NCBI GenBank assembly: GCA_026119935.1
Contig: JALRMH010000021.1
Location: 496,001 to 560,000 of the forward strand
DNA length: 64,000 bases
Direction: 5' to 3'
Source of the DNA: Endothia cerciana
Lineage: Eukaryota > Ascomycota > Sordariomycetes > Diaporthales > Cryphonectriaceae
Part shown: in pieces, positions 1-12,126 of the stretch
Numbering within the stretch: the first letter of the stretch is position 1
Layout: every line of letters begins with the position of its first letter
Made by a program: the position numbers and the translations under genes
The notes under the pieces: model-generated
Seen by the model: the letters and a program-made list of their open reading frames with translations, nothing else
Told to the model about the DNA's origin: nothing
Databases searched by the model: none

Positions 1-1118
1 GAGTCCTACCTGTGAGATATGTGCCATTACAACTTTCTGGTGTGAGAAGTTGCATTCCTACGGCTGAAATAGTCCAGACAATGTCGATGGCAAGAGCATC
101 ACCGCAGAAACGAAAGCTGGCGGCCGCAGGCAGGAGATGGGGGCCAGAGGAGATCTCGGGATCCCTCTTCTACCGACCAGCCGGAAGCTCACGAAACTTG
201 CGATCAGCAATGCCACGAATTGTTTTGCGTAGATCAGATAGGACTTTAGCATGAGGAGCCTTTCGTGAGATCAGTCACAGACCAGACTACAAGTATGCAT
301 TAAAGTGTTTTCTGTAAGATGACACTGGGGCCATGTTGAATTCCTGAGACGATAACTTGTCAGAATCGGACCCAAACCTCAGGAGAGTATTCTGCCTGAC
401 AATAGCTGATGGTCATATGATGACTACTACCAAAAATCCAGACTTTGGGTTGGGTGTGCTGTTCTAAGGTATTAGGTAGATAGATGTTCTCACCTGGCAC
501 CTGAGAGCCGACACGTATGCAACCAATAGCCTTCTTTATTGCCCTAAATGCTGGATTTCAGAAAAGGGACATGGCTTCTCCCCTCTCACAGTTCAACGAG
601 ATAAACCCCAAGGGAGATTACCATCATGCGAGGCATCACGCGCGTCGTCCTTCAGACGGTCTCTCATAAAAGATTGATGACGACACCGGGTCAGTTTTCG
701 AGAGGCATAGGAAGGCGGTCGACAAAGAGTTTCATAAGTTGATCGGTATTCCAGCCGGCGCCTCTGACACACGCCCGCGTTTAATACAGTCTGGTCACAA
801 ACAGTATATCTGCTGGCTTCTTGACATGTGTACTACATCGAGCTGGGAGAAGACTATCGATCTACCACGGTGTCTCTTAGGTCTCTTTAAAACAGGAGGC
901 TAGCAAAGCTAGACGACTGCCTCCCGTGGCGCTGCTTTCGAAATATTTCACCCACGTCCTCGGTGCATATACTGAAGCATGGCTTATGTATTCACGGGTG
1001 TTGGAGATGAAATATCATCCACAGCACGTCAGGTGTGATGTTCGGCACACAAAGTATCACGACCTGGCTAACTGATTCTTAGCTCGAAGAGGTTTCTGGT
1101 AGTAGATGTGCGATCTTT
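1..1118. other. Intergenic, no gene recognised
   Basis: This stretch lies downstream of the 3' end of the P450 gene. Reading frames are short, start mostly with non-ATG codons and show no protein-like composition. I see no tRNA, no tandem repeat and no convincing exon. A gene lying mostly left of the window edge cannot be excluded. Confidence 0.5.
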
Positions 1119-2755
1119 TTAAGACCTCCTCATGAGCCCGATCTCCAGACCCAATGGCTTCCTTAGGAAACCCTCGCTCGTTGCCATGTAGTCCTGCCTC
1201 AAGAAGACGCTATATCGCCTCGCCCACGTTGCCACGATCAACTTCATCTCCATCTCTGCCACATTCCTGCCAACACATGCGCGCGGGCCATAGCTGAAGG
1301 GGATGAAGGCGTTCTTCTGCCGCACCGTGACACTGTCCCACCTCTCCGGCCTGAAGTCATCCGCATCCTGACCCCAGATGTCCTTGGAGTGATGCATGGT
1401 GTAGGATGGCACGCTCAGCACCGTACCTGGTGGGAAGTAATGACCGAGCAGATGAACACCCTGTGGGTTGTCCTCGGGTATCTGCCGCGGAAGACCAATG
1501 GCTGATGTTGAATGGTATCGCAGTGTCTCGTTGACCACATTTTGCAGATACGGGAGGTCTCGGACCATATCATACGTAGGCACGTCGGTGCCGTCGGGAA
1601 TCGCGGCATCAAGCTCCTTCTGCAACTTTTCCAGACAGCCTGGCGTCCGAGCAACGTGATATAGCAGTGCACAGGACGAGTTCGAGGTCGTATCGCTTCC
1701 AGCGATGAGCTGTGTCAGAGCCTCAGCCGTCAGCTCCTCCCTTCCAAGAGGCTCGCCTTTCTCGTCTCTCCCTTCCATGAGGCGTGCCAGCAGATCCATC
1801 CTCTCAGCCTCCGGCGGATGATCCAGCCGCCCCTTGACACGAGCGATGGCGATCCCGGCGAGGTTCTGAACGGCGTTGACGCCCTGACTGAAGAATGGGT
1901 CAGGTAGCCACTTTGCGTACGGCTTAAGCGCCGGAAGGCACCCAAGCGCCGCGCTGACCTCTCCCCTGCGGTTGAGGATCTCGATGGCCGAAGCATAGAT
2001 GGGTTCAGCATCCGGAGCGCTGCGGACCTCGGCGATGTCGGCGCCGGACCGCAGCATGCCGAACGGCGCACCGAAGGCGAGGTCGCCGATGACATCGAAG
2101 GCGAGGTAGTTGAACCACTTCAGACAGTCCACGTGCGCCGTATTCCGTTTCGTGTTCGCGGCAGACGGGTTGCCGGCGTTCTTGGCGATGAGGCTGTCCC
2201 ACTGCTGTACAAACAGCTCGAGGTTGCCGTGGATGTACGGCTCGAACTGCGAGATGGACTTGAGCGAGAACGTATGAGACACGATCTTGCGCTTGCGGGT
2301 GTGCTCGGCACGGTCGCGCGTGTTGAAGAGGCCGCGCTTGATGGACACGAAGGCGTCATAAAAGTCGCTAGCCGACCATCAGTCTTAAGCTGAACACACT
2401 TCCTTGGAGAGGGTAGAGGCTCTACATCCGAGTCTTCCGTGTCCTACCTTTTCAAAAAACCAGTTCCGTGTCCATAGATCACCTGGATGGCATCGTCGTC
2501 GGCAACACTGATGTGATTTGGCTGAATCCGTACCAGTGGTCCCAGGTCCTTGTGCAACTGGTCAACGGCCTCGTAGCGATTCCCTCGTCTGCACACCGAC
2601 AACAGCCATAGATTCGAAAGTTGAGCGGGGAATGGTGCGGGAATGTCTCGAAGACGGCTGTAGGTTATGAAGTACGGGTAGAGGTAATAGATAGTAAACA
2701 GCACGGGGGCTGCAAGCAGTGCCCACGGTGAGAGTACGAGGTTGATCAGAGCCAT
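1119..2755 (-). CDS. bphA: Cytochrome P450, CYP53 family benzoate 4-monooxygenase
   Basis: Haem monooxygenase of the endoplasmic reticulum that para-hydroxylates benzoate to 4-hydroxybenzoate, feeding the protocatechuate/beta-ketoadipate route (family knowledge). There are two exons, 2755-2448 and 2367-1119, with an 80 bp intron (GTAGGA..GGCTAG). Splicing restores the family-typical run FLKSDFYDAFVSIKRGLFN. The product is 518 residues, close to known CYP53A enzymes. Visible parts are an N-terminal membrane anchor (about 1-30), the family-typical LRDIPAP segment, the I-helix AGSDTT (325-330), the K-helix ETLR (383-386) and the haem loop FSYGPRACVGR with ligand Cys467. The start ATG at 2755 opens directly into the anchor. 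All key residues are present, so the enzyme looks functional. The family assignment is strong; the exact substrate is inferred from family resemblance. Confidence 0.93.
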
Positions 2756-5700
2756 GATGCCCTCTTCTCCTTTGCTTAATGTCTAGAGACTTGTCGCCCC
2801 CTAAGCTGCTGAAGCGTGAGAGGTAGACGTGGGGCATAAGGAACGTTGATGAACAGGCTCGTAGGACGTTTTAAAATTTTAACTGTAGACAGACACCTAG
2901 TGGCGGCCCCTGAGCGGATATCTTCAAAGGCGATCTGGGGCCCCCAGTTCTTCTCCACGCTCCAGCCAAGTGGCCAAGCCAATTGTGTTGGGGTGGGTCG
3001 TCAGCGTTAAGACCTGTCACCCTCCTGTATGACATCGCGACCTGGGTCGCGGTTGTTGTGTCGGCTATTCATAGCTGGAATCAATCTTACGAGTCACATA
3101 GCCCCTCACTGGATCTTGAGCGCGAGGAAGTACAAGGTGGTTCGGCGTCGCGCTTTGGAAAGCGAAGACCGATGGCCAGTGAGTGCGCTGGATACCCATC
3201 GGATGTGGACCCCCAGCTCTGTTGGAACACACACCCGATGCTTCTGAGGGGTTGCGGCTTAGTTGGTGGTGCGACTTGAGTGAGCCACCGAGGCTATGAG
3301 CCGAACAAGCTGACGCTTCTCCAAAGAATTTACCAGGCGGCATTTGAGGACGGCAGGCTAGTCGCGAAGATGCCATCCACCGCTAGCGTATGCTCATGCG
3401 GGCTTTCGGCAGTGAATACGGGGTCATGCATTTCGCCAAGATATATATAATATTTTTATTTTCAAAAAAAAAAAAGAGAATATCTATGTTTCCTTTAGGC
3501 TCACGGTGACCTTTGGCCAAGCTATCGATTGTGATCTTTCAAGCAGTTGTAACCCGGGGGCCGGGTCCTGGATTATCTCGACGACAGCGGGTCGACGCTT
3601 CTGGGCATACCCAAAGGTAAGCCTCTTTGCGCGCATTGCCGCAGGTTTCTCCTCGCTTTCTATCAGGTCTCTGGATGCAGTATTAGATGCTTGACGCCCC
3701 ATTCAGAATATATGGTCGGCTCCGGGATACCGAGGTAGCTGTATACATACTTAATCACGGTCAACATTAATATCCATGGAGTAAGTAAAGGAACGCACCA
3801 GCAAGGCACGACGATCACACTTATCAACTGTGTTCGAATGATTAATTACAGGCGCTCGTTGTCCCCTCTTCGCCGGCCCTATCTCGCGCTGCATCGTGTA
3901 GTCGAGCGCAGATTCAGGGGCTTCCCGACGTCCCATCCTCTTGACAGCCAAAGCAACCTGCCTCCTCAATATCGCCCCCTTTGAGGCGCTAAACCTCAGG
4001 TATGTGCCGCATGCGGCTGTTGATGGCACGGACAACATTAGCGAGACTGGAAATGATGGGATAAGGGCTTCGTTCATCCGATATTGCGCCCTCTAGAGTC
4101 TCATCACGAGGCGGCTGATATTGGACCCGTGCCCAGCCAACTAGATCTAGTCCAGAAAGACCTCGGTTAAGGCATTGGAATCCTTTCCAGCCGCAATGTT
4201 CTCGATGGTATTGACAGCCAAGCGGCTCATGTCTTCCGCCGCTTCGAAGGGGCGTCTGCCAGGAACGCACACCTTGAGCTCCCAAAGTTCCGCACTTTAC
4301 ATGCTATCTTGCCATATTTCCCGGGCGTTGACGGTATGGAAGAAGTTAGGCGTCATCAAATTTTTGTTAGGGTTATCGATCCTGCAACAATGCGGACCCG
4401 ATGTCAGCATCGCGACATGGTGGTTCAAAGGCCACCACGTAGCGCCGCCACCTGACCCCTCGGCCGGTCGAACCCTTTCGCCCTGCGAAGCGGAATATCC
4501 TGAACCATACTCTTCTACTTACTTCAACAAGTGGCCCGTCTGGTATACCACCAGTCGAGTAGTTCGGTGCGAAGGTTACAACGAATGGTAGGAAAGACTT
4601 TGGTTGCCCCGTCAGGTTCTACACTATATTAGTGGCCAGAGTTCTGTGGGAAAGGACAGTTACACCACCTCCGTAACGCATTGCATACATGTTCCGGATC
4701 CAATTGTTCTACCTTACCAAGGAAAGTGCTTCCGGGTCCAAATTTAAAATGTTGGGCCTTCTTGACTTGCCCTCAGGGTTGCACATTGGGGGGGGGGGGG
4801 CGCAAATTAGACCGTCTATTTGGTGATCCACGGAACTTCTACGTACATAGGTATATGAACGTATGCTGATATGATCTTTCTATAGACCAAGAATTCAGAG
4901 CTGTGAGGTGTTTGTAATGTTTCGCAAACCACGCCCTCCACAGGCGAGTCTCGTGACCCGGATCAAGGTTAGAGTCCTCCCGCAGAGTACCCGCCGGAGT
5001 TCGAGACCAAGCAGGTGTTGGAGATAACAGAAACGCAGCAAGAGACTTTGATGGGATACTGTGCAGAGCATGATCGCACTTTAGAAGAGGCAGGATAGCA
5101 GGCGTCCTAGTCTCGAATCTATACTTCGGTGCATGCGGCGCGCAGCGTCTCATCGAATCAGAGAGCGAGCATCCATGAAGTGCGGCAAAGGGCTCGGAAT
5201 TCGAAACTACAAGACAAATAAAATCGTGCTAGCCCTCGGAAGGTGACAGTGCTTTGCAGAGATTGCAGAATACCAGAGCACATGCAGTCTGCTCTGCACG
5301 TATGGCTAGATATACTCCATACCCAACATGACCCTTGTAGCTATTATTTAGGATGAAGCTACCCGAGGTGCCGTGCTCGGCCTCCCGGCATTGTCGAACA
5401 CGCCGGGCGGAGAGACGCGCCTAGGCCTTTTGCTAGCCACATGCTAATTAAAGTTTCTGGGGCGACGGGCCCCAGTCTGGCAAGCTGAGAAAAGGGATTG
5501 CGGCGAGGCCTGAAATCGACGCCGTGTAAGGTCAGAGAATTGCCACTGCCAGTCAGGCGGGTTGAATCGAAGTCCGGGCGAAGCTATGCCCACGCCAGCG
5601 TAGCGTCGCACCATCACGGGCAGCTATACCCCCTGTGTTTGAGATTGCCCATTATGCCCCTCAGCCATTGAGCCATGAGCCACGGACTGCGTGTTCTAGC

Positions 5701-5849
5701 GCTGGCCTCTTTAAGGTTGCTCGCCGTGGAGGTGCTCGGGCTTTACCAAAGACCACACCGACATCATCCCCCCGAAATGTCGTCTTCACAGTTACGGCGC
5801 CTGATTCATCGCAGATGACCGCCGCTCCGTGACGAGCGTGATTGCGAAA
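2756..5849. other. Intergenic, about 3.1 kb between divergent genes
   Basis: It separates the divergent P450 and trypsin-like genes and should carry both promoters. It contains an AT-rich patch near 3440-3480 and a 13-base G run at 4788-4800. A short ATG-initiated frame at 5777-5818 precedes the next gene and is listed separately. No frame in this stretch has recognisable protein character. Confidence 0.5.
5777..5818 (+). promoter_or_regulatory. Upstream ORF or misread N-terminus of the trypsin-like gene
   Basis: A 13-codon ATG frame (MSSSQLRRLIHRR, then TGA) ends 31 bases before the chosen start at 5850 and is in another frame. It reads like a genuine basic fungal N-terminus, so it is either a uORF in the leader or the true start followed by a frame problem. 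The main frame is open from 5829 but its first ATG is 5850. Confidence 0.35.
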
Positions 5850-8091
5850 ATGATGTTTGAGAGGCGGCTGCTCTGGCGCCAGTCCTACAAGGATAAACAG
5901 CACGCGGCGTCGACGGACCATCCGGATTCCAGCGGCACCCCGACCGAGCACAACGCGCGCAATCATGCGCGTTCGCGCTTAAAACGTGCATCCGACGCGA
6001 CAGTCCGTCGCTTGTCGATTCCGCATTCGAAGACGTCCACAAGGTCGATTTACAGTCTCGCGAGTTGGACCGAGCGACGTCCCTCGAGCACGAGAACTTG
6101 GGGAAAGCGCACGATGAGGAGTTCTGATGCGCCAGACGACAGCAGCAGCCTGGCCAAGCTACCAGAGTTCGAGGTCTCACAGAGGGCATACCTCGCCTCC
6201 CTGGCATCTCTGTTCTCCCGTGGCAACGGGCATGGCAACATTTCCAGTGAAATTCATCATTCGCCAGGCTCGGTCAAAAAGGCCACCACGGACCTCGGCA
6301 TTGGGCCATCTGGCCAGGGCATGTATGAGTATGATATCAACTCTGCCACAGTCTATCAGTTCTCGAAGGCCCAGGGGCTGTATGTCGGCTGGCCGAGCCT
6401 CGTCAAGCCGCCTCCCACAGCCTTGTTGGAATTTGAGATGGAGACCTTGCCATTGCTTGAACGTGATCTGCGTGAGATCAGCGAAGATCTCGGCCGGCAG
6501 GGTATATACATTACTTACGAGCTCCGAATGTCGGGATACGCAAGTCCCACCGCAGACACTGTTACCCTGTCCCCAACGGTCTGGATTTTGTATAGGTCGT
6601 ATACATCGGTGGGCGCTGAAGTGTCCGTAGATGAGCTTCATGAGGCCGTCTCGAACATCTTCTACATGCAGAAAGGCCCCGAGATGCAGGAGGGTGGCGG
6701 GCGGTATGGGCTGAGCAGCGACGACATACCCGTCGGTGTCAAGTTGGACCACAAAGACAGCATCAAGCTTCCAGACGGGGCCGCGCTCTCGGTCCACACC
6801 GAGGATTGTCAAGAAAGAAATTCTGTCTGCGGCGCCCTGTGCTGCGTGATGATAGAGAGGGGGGCAAAACAAATGCGAAACCTCTGTCGCATCGGGGGAC
6901 TGCTGAAAATCAACGGAAAATATATCCTAGGCGTGTCAACAGCGCATGCGATGCTTGACAGCGGCGGAGTGTTCAAAGACTCTTTTGATGAGGCGCCCGA
7001 GCCAGAATTACTAACGGAACAGGCTGTCGATCGAGACGTGATTGCAGAGGAGGTCGGTATGGTGTCGAAATGGCACAACGTCACGCGCGACGCGGCAGTC
7101 GACTTCCTCGGAATTTCCATGAATTCGCGCGGTGAGATGGCGATCAACCGCTCGGAGCCAAATAATGCGACAGACTTCGCGCTCCTGCGATTGGAGAAAC
7201 TGCCCAGTCATCTCCGGAATCAATACATACCCCCACGTTCGGTACAGGCTGTCAGCATCACCTCCACAGCATCTGCGAGCTCATCGTCTCTGGACGAAGG
7301 GTCTGTGTACGTCTTGTGCGGCGAAGGGAATGTTGTCGAGGGTGAGCTCGTCTGGGGTTCTGCGTGCTTTATTGTCAGAGGCCGAAGCTTCCGCGTTCGG
7401 AGGATCCAACTCAGCTGCCCCCTCGGTATGTCGACGAGGCCCAAAGCTGCGCTTTATCCAAGAAGACTAACGGGTTGGAACAGATGCCGGTGTAGCCGGG
7501 GCCTGGGTCGTCCGAGGCGAGGTTTTATACGGTGTCTTAGTTGCTATGCACGAAAAAGAGCCATACGCATTGATGGTGACCACGGAGAAGCTATTTGGAA
7601 GCATTTTGGGATCAGCTTTTTCCATCCGTTCGGTTGAGCTTTGGGATGGAGAAGCCCCAGATATCCACCACACACGCGATGAAGAAAGTGGCGGAGGCAG
7701 CACAACACCACGATCTCGAACCAAATACGAAGGCACTCGGGCTGAGGAAGCGTCGTTCCGGCGGTCAAGGACCGCGGAGGACGATACCCAAACCGATGGG
7801 GTGCACCGTGCAACAAAAGAGTCCGAAACAGATACTGGCGAGTCATCGACAGGACACGACACAGACTCTCTTAAGCCCAAAGCCCAGCGCCATATTAATT
7901 CCCACTGGCGCTCTCTCAGCAAAATATCCGAAGTTACTATGAGCGGCGCAGTCATCACGTCAGATCCGCCATCTTCCAAAATGATGTCTCATGCAGACGG
8001 CGGTGACTCTGCTTCTATCACAGAGGACTACGTGACACCACCTCAATCGACAAGGCAGAGTTGCGATTATGGCTTGCCCCCAGAACCCTAG
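5850..8091 (+). CDS. Large protein with trypsin-like domain, catalytic Ser apparently lost
   Basis: Two exons, 5850-7425 and 7484-8091. The 58 bp intron (GTATGT..GGAACAG, branch CTAAC) is needed because the frame otherwise runs into unrelated sequence. The product is 727 residues. Residues 1-110 are basic and Ser-rich. The middle (about 340-560) resembles the trypsin-like module of large fungal hypothetical proteins: GGLLKINGKYILGVSTAHAM carries the presumed catalytic His366, and NATDFALLRL the Asp442. Where GDSGAWVV is expected, the spliced product reads GVAGAWVV, so the Ser position is Ala530 and the Asp before it is Val. The C-terminal 180 residues are hydrophilic and probably disordered. 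The start is the first ATG in frame (ATGATG at 5850). This is probably a pseudoprotease; the role is unknown. The gene model is fairly sure, the family call moderate. Confidence 0.72.
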
Positions 8092-9097
8092 GTCTTTCAC
8101 CTACGGATGCCGATTTGAATGGCAGATCTCATGAGGGTGATGCACATTACAGCCCATAAACAGCAAAGAGAATGTGTCGAACCGAAGGTGCAGCTTGCAG
8201 CTCATGCTCGACCAGATATTCCGTCGCACATCGAGCAAAAGCCCTCTCGGACGAAGCAGAGAGAACGATCGTGGCATATCCTCAACGGCTCTCCGCAGGA
8301 GGACCATACCACAGTCCAGGCGACATTGTGCCCAAGGGGTGAAAGTTTTTTCTGGGGATACAGTGAGCACGAGTCGTCTGTTTTCAACAAACGTCGTTTC
8401 TCCACTGCATGCCCACCAGGCCCGATGAAGGGCACAATCATGTCACCTCACTGGGAGGCATGATCTAAATGTCGTCTATATTCAAATGACGTTGTACTGG
8501 AAGCCCCACGTACCTAAACGCCGGCCGATATACCAATCCCGGCATATCTCAAGGTAGCTTGCAGAGGGTGGCAGCTTTGCATAAGTTGCATTGGAGCTTC
8601 TGTAGATGGCTCCATTCGCAGATTCCATCTGTGGCAACAAATGGGGGTGTACAGGTTTTGATGTTGTTCGGTCTGCAGAGAAGAGAAAAGGAAGCTATCT
8701 ACAGCTGCCGTTTGCAAGAGAATAGGTTGTTGCCATGGAAGATTCGCTGCGGCAAACCTAACCCCCTTGCCTTCCTGCCACACCATCAAACCAAGATATA
8801 GGTCTGGCAGATCCTAGCTCGCCGAATATCTGGTGTCGCCTGGCGTCGGAAGAATCGAAGATGCGGCGCTCGTGATGCAGGCTTACGATACCTGGAGGAT
8901 AGTTCAGCCCTTCGGCAAAAGACAAAATCACCGCATCTGGCAAAACACCAAGAAGGATAGGCGAGATGACTGTAAGACTAGAACTATGTGTTGTAGCAAC
9001 TAATTTCTCGACTGCGAGCGTCAGGAATTTTAGGATGCTCCGATACGATGCAGATCACTCAAGCAAGTCAAGAACATGCTTCCCGCGAGTAAGAAGT

Positions 9098-9135
<38 letters not shown>

Positions 9136-9474
9136 GAACACTATGGTATACTGGTACTGCCAGTCAAGTGTGAACGTCCCCATATAAAAGAGTCAAAGGC
9201 GAGATATCGACTGCATATGTTGTGCTTTCCTTACTTCACCGTCCCGCTGTTTCAGGGGCAATCATCGGAAGCATGAATCGAGATAGGCGCGCGTTAGGCG
9301 GCTGTCAGATCTGGTGTGGAGCGGGGCAACCCTGCAGGTCTGCTGACCCCCCTTAAGGACGAGCCATCCCCCTATCCGACTGCCCTTCTCGCCTTCAATA
9401 TACTCTCAGATGCGATCTTGAATCTGCACAGTTCGTTTCCTCGATGCTCGTTTCCTCTTGAGCCATGTATCAGC
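8092..9474. other. Intergenic with a GT microsatellite
   Basis: It lies between the trypsin-like gene and the first MFS gene, both on the plus strand. It holds a (GT)17 array, listed separately. An ATG frame at 8119-8463 (114 codons) has no recognisable domain and mixed composition, so I did not call it a gene. The promoter of the following MFS gene should lie in the last few hundred bases. Confidence 0.5.
9101..9134. repeat. (GT)17 microsatellite
   Basis: A perfect dinucleotide array of 34 bases in the spacer between two genes, about 340 bp upstream of the MFS start codon. Read on the plus strand it makes an artificial Val/Cys frame. Confidence 0.97.
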
Positions 9475-11195
9475 ATGAATAGGACAGGGGACTCACCTGC
9501 GGACGAGTACTGTCCCCCGGCGGATGTTGTCGAAGGCGATATCGAGACCGGGTCCGACATCGACAACGCGAGCGGTCATCAGCCACTCTGGGTTAGGCTG
9601 GCCTGCATTCTCCTTGACTTCCTAACACAGACGTATGACCAGATCAGGATCGTGCCCGAGATAGTTTTGTTTGAAGGATGGGTTTGCAGTTCCTACCTTC
9701 CCGCACACGCCGAGCATAGCCTCGAGGTGTGTAAATCTCCGGACGTGCAATACCAGTTGGCCCGGCTCAGGAGCTGGAAGGCGTTCTTTGATGGCGTTGC
9801 TAGTATGGACTGATTCCAGAGCTCTTGCCGTGGCAACGAACCTGCTAACATGTCCGAGTTCTTCTCACGGCCGTTCCTATGGGCCTCCTTGCCGACAGGA
9901 TAGGCCGCAAGAGGGTGGTCGTGACTAGTATTCTTGGGCCGCTCATGTCGCTGTGCTGGATTGTCGCCGTCTGTGAGTTGTTCTATACGAGATGCCAGAA
10001 GTTTTGGGTCATACACTCTCATTCTGACATCTTTCAGGCATGGGCGGATACGGCAACGGCGACATGAGACTAATTTGGGCATCGTCCATTTTTCTCCTGA
10101 TGGGCAACTTGTCATCAGCCAACGCCACTATCTACGCTATGGCAGCAGACTCATGTCCACCATCCCAGAGAAGTCGCTACTTCTACTACCTTTATTCAAC
10201 CTTTCTGGTCTGTGAGCTTTTTGCACCAGCTCTGGCGTCCATGACCATCGAGAGACACCTAACCATCCCTTTCGGCGTCGGCTTTGTCTGCCTTTTCCTG
10301 TGTTTCCCGATTTTGAGCATCATGCCAGAGACACACAGCGTCGGAAACCTTCGTGGACAAGATATGCGGCGGCGACCAAGCAAAGACCAGAACGAGACGA
10401 GCCCCCTTCTCACCTCCCTACTCGACCGGCCGCAGACGCCTCCGGGCCAGGCCAGGAAGAGCCTCCTGGCGGTACTACGGAAGAGGAACATCCTGCTGTC
10501 CCTCCTCGTCCTCTTCATCGGCGCCCTCAGGCAAGGCACCGTCTCGGTGCTCCTGCAGTACGCAGCTGTACGCTTCGGGTGGCCTACGTCTCAGACCGCA
10601 ATGCTTGTCTCAGCCATCGCCGCGAGCAACATCGTGTTGTTTCTGATCATCCTTCCCCAGACTGTCGCATTCCTCACGTCGAGGTGGCATATCGTGCCTC
10701 AGATAATCGACTACAATGTCGTATCTGCCAGCCTTGCTATCCTGACGGTCGGTGCTGCTCTGATGGGGCTTGCGTCCTCCATGACTGCGCTTATTCTCTG
10801 TAAGAGGTCTCCAGGTCTGACCTGAGGGTAGAGGCTGACCATCGCGATAGCCGTGTTGTTCTTCGCCACGGGGTACGGAACTAGGGTTGCTGTCCTTTCG
10901 CTTCTCACTGCGTGGACCGACGAAGATACGCGCGCAAGCACCTTTGGCTTCGCACAGATTGTTGAGGGCATTGGTAGAATGTGCGGGGACCCCATACTAC
11001 TTAGAATCTTCGCGGTGTCCATGGGCATGGACGGAGTCTTTATGGGCTTTCCTTTCTTTGCTGCAGCGGTATGTGTGCTGATCAGATCAAATCCTCTCCT
11101 CCGTGTACTGACATTCTGCCCCCTAGGCTGGATTTAGTACGGCTGCTATCGCATGGCGCTTTGTGGACCTGAGGCTGAAGGCCAGGGCAGACTAG
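9475..11195 (+). CDS. MFS transporter, five exons
   Basis: Secondary carrier of the major facilitator superfamily; the substrate cannot be read from sequence. Exons are 9475-9802, 9859-9972, 10038-10799, 10851-11068 and 11127-11195, with introns of 56, 65, 51 and 58 bp, giving 496 residues. Each junction keeps frame: intron 1 (GTATGG..CCGAG, branch CTAAC) restores AILLTAVPMGLLADRIGRKR, the diagnostic MFS loop 2-3 motif. After the first membrane segment comes the large extracellular loop seen in this fungal subfamily (VPEIVLFE..CKSPDVQYQLARLRSWKAFFD). Hydrophilic residues around 240-280 form the central loop between the two six-helix halves. The last exon encodes only 22 residues. The start is the only in-frame ATG before the acidic N-terminal tail. 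The exon 3/4 boundary was chosen because nearer acceptors bring an in-frame TAG. Confidence 0.82.
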
Positions 11196-12126
11196 TATCG
11201 ACATCAGACGGAGACAGGTGGATCTCACACGCACATGGTGGTTGCGGAACAGCAAGCGCGTTTCTGGAGTAGGGCACACGGCATCAGGAATGGTGCATTT
11301 GTATTCGGGGGCTTTTCCTGGAAAGCAGCATGCATACATATATCTGGATCGGTTTCCCCTGGCGCATCTTACTTACGGCGTGGACGATGATCATATATGC
11401 CACGGCCCTTTGGGATATGTACTTTATGGCAACAGATGGAGGAGCTTAGAACCTGAAGGCAATGGCAGCATGCTCGGTTCAAGTCCAATGCAACGATAGA
11501 AACGTGGTATATCATTCAGCATAACAAGTCAATGGGAATGACAGTAGTCGAGGGAGCTGGAAAAGCCCTTGGCACATGTGGAGCGTCTTTCGGGTGATCT
11601 TCACCAGGGCACTGACGTTGCCCTTGGGCATCCGGATCCCTGAAAATAGCATGGAATGCCATGTTTAACCAGAACATCTAAAATCTGTTCTGGATTTCAC
11701 ATTTTCCCGTCTGTTTTCTTCTGAAGGCCATTTTTATTTTTGGGGGGGAGGAGATGGGGGGTTCCCACGGTTCGGCCTTTACTGTAGGCATGAGTGCCGA
11801 ACCGGCGTGCTCCGTCATGCAAGGAACCTGATAAGGCACGGCACCGGCAGACAAATTCAGACAACCTTTACCTGATGTTTGCCGATCCCCTTCAACGAGG
11901 TGTTACCCGCCCCAGTGAGACCTGAGAGCCGAACACAGCGGGATCCATGCACTCCACAGCAGGGAGAACGTTACTTCTGGAGCTATGATAAGGGGATCTC
12001 GATGAAAAGGGCCCCGCCATGTCTGCACCATGGCGACCCTTGAGAGGTCTCTTTACTTCTTCGACGAAGCCGTCCCCGGATAGTTCTTCCTATCCTAATT
12101 ATAGGTACGAAAGGCTGACAGACACC
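11196..12126. other. Intergenic between two MFS genes
   Basis: 931 bases between two plus-strand transporters. It contains one small hydrophobic ORF at 11330-11449 (40 codons with a Trp/Ile-rich membrane-like stretch), whose coding status is unknown. The rest holds only short frames. If the upstream ATG at 12019 is used, the next gene extends into the last 108 bases. Confidence 0.5.
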
